DNA from: Prorocentrum cordatum
Taxonomy: Eukaryota > Sar > Dinophyceae > Prorocentrales > Prorocentraceae
Direction: 5' to 3'
Assembly (NCBI GenBank): GCA_963575745.1
Contig: CAUYUJ010004283.1
Coordinates: 1 to 20,000, forward strand
DNA length: 20,000 nucleotides
Position numbers and translations under genes: made by a program. This document shows, piece after piece, positions 16,080-20,000 of this stretch. The notes beneath the pieces were generated by a model. That model was not told the DNA's origin and ran no database searches. It saw nothing but the letters and a program-made list of their open reading frames with translations. Position 1 is the stretch's first letter, and each line of letters starts with the position of its first letter.

Positions 16080-16215
16080 TCTCCGACGACCTGTTCCTTT
16101 CAATCCTGACGCTCTTCCTGGATTTCGGCCTCTTAGGGCCGTTATCGGGCCCCGTGGCAATCAAAAGCCGGTACGGGACGAACAACTGACGATTGATCGT
16201 CCCAAACCCGTTCTC
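16080..16215 (+). repeat. Dispersed family A, diverged copy
   Basis: Blocks tttcggcctcttagggccg, ggccccgtggcaatcaaaag and cggtacgggacgaac follow family A order in + orientation, with many substitutions. It ends at aggtctgg, where a CTC run begins. Confidence 0.6.
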
Positions 16216-16227
16216 ATCGAGGTCTGG

Positions 16228-16281
16228 CTCCTCCTCCTCCTCCTCCTCCTCCTCCTCCTCCTCCTCCATTTCCTCCTCCTT
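16228..16281 (+). repeat. CTC array
   Basis: About 13 CTC units, then a mixed TTTCCTCC end. It sits against a family A copy, like the arrays at 11.46 and 11.85 kb but at a different point of the element. Confidence 0.92.
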
Positions 16282-16790
16282 CCGCTAAAGCTGCCGACCA
16301 CAATCGGACATCGCATCAAATCGTCGCCGCCTCGACGTCGGTCCAGACCGGGATCGAACCGCTTGGCCTCCACATCGGCTCCGTCATCGCAACGTTGCTG
16401 GACACTTCCAAAAACGAATCGTCGACCGCGGTGGTGCGATTCGCCGAACCGGGCCGAACCGGGATCGAATCGTGCGCGGCGCGGGCTGCCCCCAGGGGGG
16501 AAGGCGTCGAGACGTCGGACGTCCGTGCGGAGGGCCCCGCGCGCGAGCGCGCGAAGTCTGCCGCAGGGCCTCCTCCTCCTCATGGTGAGGAGAGACTCGC
16601 TGGGCTCCCTGCGTTGCCACCCTCCGCGCGAGTGGTGTGCCGACACTGGGGCGAAGGCCCGCATGCGAGCGCGCGCACCGAGAGGCCCTACAGGCGGGCC
16701 TCCCCGTGGGGCCGCGATCCGCGGAGCGGGGCCTCTTCGTGGGCCGTGGTGGGGCCGGTGGGGTCGCGATCTGCGCGCGAGAGAGGTGTA
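16282..16790. other. CpG-rich unique DNA, nothing recognised
   Basis: gaccgggatcgaac near 16347 and gaaccgggatcgaatcg near 16455 repeat a short motif. Otherwise unique. Frames of 78-285 codons cross it on both strands without any domain. Confidence 0.5.
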
Positions 16791-16792
16791 AG

Positions 16793-16843
16793 TGTGTGTG
16801 TGTATGTGTGTGTGGTGTGTGTGTGTGTGTGTGTGCGTGGGTG

Positions 16844-16899
<56 letters not shown>

Positions 16900-16900
16900 C
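16793..16900 (+). repeat. GT dinucleotide array
   Basis: About 108 bp of (GT)n with a few GC, GG and AT steps. The purest part is about 16847-16894. It gives spurious Val-Cys and Thr-His frames. Confidence 0.96.
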
Positions 16901-17300
16901 TTTGACTCCTGCGCCGCCCACCTCTTCCTCCTTTTTTACTTCCTTCGGCCGCGCCCCTCCGCCCTCCTCCTCCCCTGCATGGCGGAACGATTCCCCAACG
17001 GATGCCCGCTCCTGCCATGCATCGCCGGCGCAGTCACCCTCTGCCTAGCCGCCGACACAAGAGTGCCGAAGTCGGCGCAGACAGGGTGCGGGGGAGGGGG
17101 AAGGTGCGCGGCGGGTGAGGAGGAGCGCGGCGCAGAGCGCGCTCAAGAAGAGAAGAGGGCCCGGCTCCACGGGAGGCGGGGCCACGGGGAAGCGACAGGG
17201 CACTCCCGAGAGCATCGGCCTGGAGCGGTTCTCGGTGCCCGAGTTTTTCTTTCTCCTCTCGCGAAGACGTCCACGAACGGCGACACAGGCGCATCCATGC
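16901..17300. other. GC-rich unique DNA, nothing recognised
   Basis: No match to other families was noticed up to the start of foldback E. Confidence 0.5.
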
Positions 17301-17305
17301 CCATA

Positions 17306-17508
17306 CTTGGAGGCCTGGAAATGGGCACCAACACCAAAACAGGGGGTTGCCTCCACAGGGGGAAGATGATCCTAGATTTCGGTGTTGGTGGCAATAGTTC
17401 GGTCACCTCGGAAGCCAGGATGTTACCACCATCACCGAGATTGGGATCTTCCCTCGGTGGAAGCACACCGCCGATCTTGGTGTTGGTGTCAACCTCTAGG
17501 CCTGCGAG
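17306..17508. mobile_element. Foldback family E, copy 1
   Basis: The left arm is 17307-17395 and the right 17422-17508. In mirrored order they share aggcctgga/aggcctaga, caccaacaccaa, cctccacagggggaagat against cttccaccgagggaagat, and cggtgttggtgg against cggtgatggtgg. The loop is 26 bp. It is repeated almost in full at 18024-18247. Confidence 0.72.
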
Positions 17509-17529
17509 ATGCATCCTTGGCCCAGACCC

Positions 17530-17673
17530 CGCGGAGGAGGGCGAATGAGGAGGAGGCGGAGGAGGAGGAGGAGGAGGAGGAGGAGGAGGAGGATGGGAGG
17601 GAGGGAGGGAGGAAGGGAGGAGGGAGGGAGGGAGGGAGGGGAGGGAGGGAGGAGGAGGAGGAGGAGGGGGGGG
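17530..17673 (+). repeat. GGA/GGGA purine tract
   Basis: (GGA)n, then (GGGA)n, then (GGA)n again, about 140 bp. It follows directly after foldback E copy 1. Confidence 0.94.
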
Positions 17674-17788
17674 ACCTGGGCCTGCGGGGCCCCCGTGCGC
17701 GACCCCCGGGACGGATCCGCGAATCCCCCCCCCTCGATGGCTAGCCTCCGCGCGGGGCCGCCGCGCCGCGCCGCCGTCGCACCTCCGT

Positions 17789-17960
17789 GGGGCCCCAGGA
17801 CACACAAAGAAAGACACACAAATAAAGCAATTCCCCCTATTTCCCCGCATGTTCTTGGTTGTTGTCTTCCCCCCACTTCCCATCTCTTCTCGTACTTTCC
17901 TTGGGATCGAGGATTACTCGTGTCTCTGTGTGTGTGTGTTTGTTGCCCTCCGGAGGAGAA
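17789..17960 (+). repeat. Dispersed family H, copy 3
   Basis: Blocks ggggccccaggacacacaaa, cacacaaataaagcaattcc, a C run with acttcccatctc, gggatcgaggattactcg, then a (GT)n stretch and gccctccgg. It lies between the two copies of foldback E. Confidence 0.85.
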
Positions 17961-18023
17961 CCCCGACCGCGAGCCCCAGGAACGACCTGGAGCTCGAGCA
18001 GGGGACCGACCCCCGAGTCGACT

Positions 18024-18247
18024 CTTGGAGGCCTGGGAATGGGCACCAACAGCCTCACGGGAGGTCGCCTCCACAAGGAGGTCGCCTCCACAAGGGGGAA
18101 GATGATCCCAGACTTTGGCGTTGGTGGTAATCTTTCGGCCACCTAGGAAGCCCCAATATTACCACCATCACCGAGATCGGGATCGCCATCCCTCGGTGGA
18201 AGCACACCGCCGATACTGGTGTTGGTGTCAACCTCCAGGCCTGCGAG
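18024..18247. mobile_element. Foldback family E, copy 2
   Basis: Same order as copy 1 and in the same orientation, starting 718 bp downstream. It carries an extra 17-bp tandem unit, aggtcgcctccacaagg, that copy 1 lacks. The right half is the better conserved part (tcggtggaagcacaccgccg in both). Confidence 0.75.
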
Positions 18248-18249
18248 AC

Positions 18250-18935
18250 TTGCCCCGAACTTGACTGTCCCGCCGACTCTGCGAACAGATACGGTCGGAC
18301 TCGATTGGAGAGGGCAGGCGAGAGGACACAAGACCCTGCCGAGGGCCACGCTGGCCACAGGAATGCAGGAGGCATGCGTCGCGAGGCACAGGACACAAGG
18401 GTACCCTTGGTTTGGCAGGGTCGACCTCCTGATGGCAGACTGTATGGTCATGCCCCGTAGATCTACGAACATTCTACGCGTTTCTTGTATACTCGGCGGG
18501 GCACCCACTGTTGGAGTAAATTCCTTCTGTAGTCGATCCTCGATTCGAGAACCTGCGACAGCTCAAGATTGGTCCCGGGACCCCTCCAGAGGTCCAAACG
18601 CGCCAGTCTTCCGAGCTGCGTCCAGCCGTGGCGACGAGGGGGCCCCCGAACGCCGACGACCGTTGCCCAACTCGCCCTCCTCGGACCCTGATATGCGACG
18701 TCACGGAAACATCACAACATCGCGTGAAACATCATGACCAGAGCTGTTGCACCCCACCTGTCTGCCACATTGGTCGAGCCCGGATCGAGGTGTGCTGGCC
18801 CGGGGCCTGGGCCCGGGCGACACCGCCTGCGTGTGAAGAGATCGCGGCGCCCGGGATCCCATGGGAAGAGGCCCCGAGACCATGGCGCGCCCGAGGCGAC
18901 GACGACCCAGCAGACCCCCGACCTTCCGACTTGTT
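18250..18935. other. Unique DNA with a possible LTR-end signature
   Basis: Largely non-repetitive. On the minus strand near 18530-18495, tttactccaaca is followed by gtgggtgccccgccgag. A terminal CA followed closely by TGG is the layout of an LTR end and primer-binding site, but I cannot match the TGG sequence to a tRNA. No gag or pol is seen. Minus frames downstream (121 codons) show no domain. Confidence 0.35.
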
Positions 18936-19112
18936 CGCTGCTCGGGGGCGGCCAAGAGGGGGGCGTCCAAGAGGGGGGGGGTGCGAATCATGACCGGCGG
19001 CACGTGCGCGGCCCAATTGGGGGGGCCAGGGACGTCATGAAATGAGAAGAGGCGCCACAAAATCTGGGGAGATATCATGGCCCACGCCATGATATCCACC
19101 CCCCCCAGACCC
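18936..19112 (+). repeat. Dispersed family G, copy 2
   Basis: Blocks gggggcggccaagagggggg, atgaccggcggcacgtgcg, gacgtcatgaaatgagaag, then a hairpin of 11-bp perfect arms, gatatcatggc and gccatgatatc, around ccac (19071-19096). It aligns with 13545-13700. In both places family A follows directly. Confidence 0.83.
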
Positions 19113-19114
19113 CC

Positions 19115-19425
19115 GACGTCATGATTTTTTCATGACGTCGACCCCCAGAGGTCTCGACCCATTCCCCGAGACCAGTTTTTGGTCCTTAATCGTTTTTTCA
19201 CGGTCCCGAGGGCTGGTAAGGGCCCTCAAGGGCCGAAAACCATGAAAACCTACCGTCATGATTTTTTCATGCCCCCCTCTTTGCCGCCCCCGGGCTGCGT
19301 GACCCCCAGCGGTCTCTGGACCCGTCCCCCGGGACCGGCCGGTCCTCTCGAGCCGCCCCTTGAGAGCCCCACGGGGGCCAGGGCGGGCCTCCGGAGGCGG
19401 GCAACAGCAGCAGACCTCCCGTCAG
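19115..19425 (-). repeat. Dispersed family A, two tandem monomers
   Basis: cgtcatgattttttcatg occurs at 19117-19134 and 19254-19271, so monomer 1 is 137 bp. Monomer 2 is diverged and GC-enriched but keeps gacccccagcggtctctgg, ggaccggccggtcctct and acctcccgtcagcg. The boundary at 19115-19139 is a perfect 10-bp-stem hairpin, gacgtcatga ttttt tcatgacgtc. This copy defines the monomer. Confidence 0.88.
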
Positions 19426-19736
19426 CGTTTTCGCAAGACCTGGGGGGGGTTTGGGATCTAGGATTCGGTCGGGCATCATGTCCTCCTACAGGCGGATCTT
19501 TTTGATGAGAAATCAACATCTATCCCAAACAGATTCAACATCTTCTTTTGTAGAAAAACCGTCCCCTGACTGTGTTTTTTTATAACTATTTCTGAATGCT
19601 CCTCCTGTAGAGGGCCGTGCCCGACTTTAGGAGGCCTCTAGGAGAAGTGGCGGTACCGTCGACCCTGGCCCGCTCATGCGGCGCCCTCGGCGTCCGGCCT
19701 CCGCCCGCACCCGGCGGCGCTCCGCTCGGCGAGGCG
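19426..19736. other. Unique DNA with an AT-rich patch
   Basis: 19495-19595 is AT-rich (ttttttataactatttctg) in a GC-rich setting. A small imperfect foldback lies at about 19600-19650 (ctcctgtagagg / cctctaggag). Nothing else is seen. Confidence 0.5.
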
Positions 19737-19971
19737 CCGACGACGAGGACGAGGACGAGGACGACGACGACGACGGCGACGACGACGCCGACGCCGACGA
19801 CGCCGACGACGACGACGACGACGACGCCGACGACGCCGACGACGACGACGACGCCGACGACGCCGACGCCGACGCCGACGACGCCGACGACGACGACGAC
19901 GCCGACGACGACGACGACGACGACACCGACGACGACGACGACGACGACGACGACACCGACGACACCGACGA
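19737..19971 (+). repeat. GAC trinucleotide array
   Basis: About 235 bp of GAC with regularly scattered GCC units and a few GAG and ACC units. It is in the same orientation as the 9.6-kb array and opposite to the GTC arrays. The last 30 bases of the window are non-repetitive. Confidence 0.96.
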
Positions 19972-20000
19972 AGCCGTGGAGGGGGTCTGGGAACGACGCG

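Noticed and set aside
16395-17548. Overlapping 217- and 303-codon frames with a Val-Cys stretch
   Set aside because: The Val-Cys run is the GT array, and the frames end in foldback E and the GGA tract.

Overview
The window reads as non-coding nuclear DNA of a eukaryote with a GC-rich genome. Nothing bacterial, archaeal or phage-like is visible: no operons, no ribosome-binding sites and no recognisable protein family. CpG is abundant in almost every non-repetitive stretch, and tri-, hexa- and dinucleotide arrays are dense. That suits a GC-rich protist or algal nuclear genome, or an unmethylated GC-rich vertebrate compartment such as a dot microchromosome. I see no diagnostic SINE, LINE, rRNA or tRNA, so I do not name a lineage. 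No protein-coding gene can be called with confidence. Most long open frames exist only because simple repeats whose period is a multiple of 3 lack stop codons.

Layout. 1-464: minisatellite of about 102 bp. 465-575: purine tract. 576-1165: two copies of a 265-bp higher-order repeat, each holding six 27-bp units. 1160-3345: degenerate GGYAAT hexamer satellite with its own higher-order structure. 3338-3948: GA tract, then a pyrimidine tract. 3949-5571: GC-rich DNA with one copy of dispersed family A and two arrays of strict 10-bp period. 5572-7545: a foldback, two copies of dispersed family H (one grown into an 89-bp tandem array), a long GTC array and a GGA tract. 7546-9300: mostly unique DNA. 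9320-12480: families F, B and A, GAC and GTC arrays, and four foldbacks. 12560-14210: a pair of inverted MITE-like elements, then families A, B and G. 14210-16290: GTC, poly-T and CTC arrays, with F and A copies. 16790-18250: GT and GGA arrays, and two copies of foldback family E either side of an H copy. 18250-20000: unique DNA, then G, two A monomers and a terminal GAC array.

Two themes tie the window together. First, at least ten foldback (long inverted repeat) elements of roughly 95-225 bp, from several unrelated families, sit in the DNA between the microsatellites. Second, several dispersed families (here called A, B, E, F, G and H) recur with microsatellites growing inside them. In two family A copies a CTC/GGA tract starts within the same short CCTC-bearing segment of the element. 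The region looks like a nursery of short non-autonomous elements and expanding satellites. All family letters are local labels, and all alignments were made by eye.
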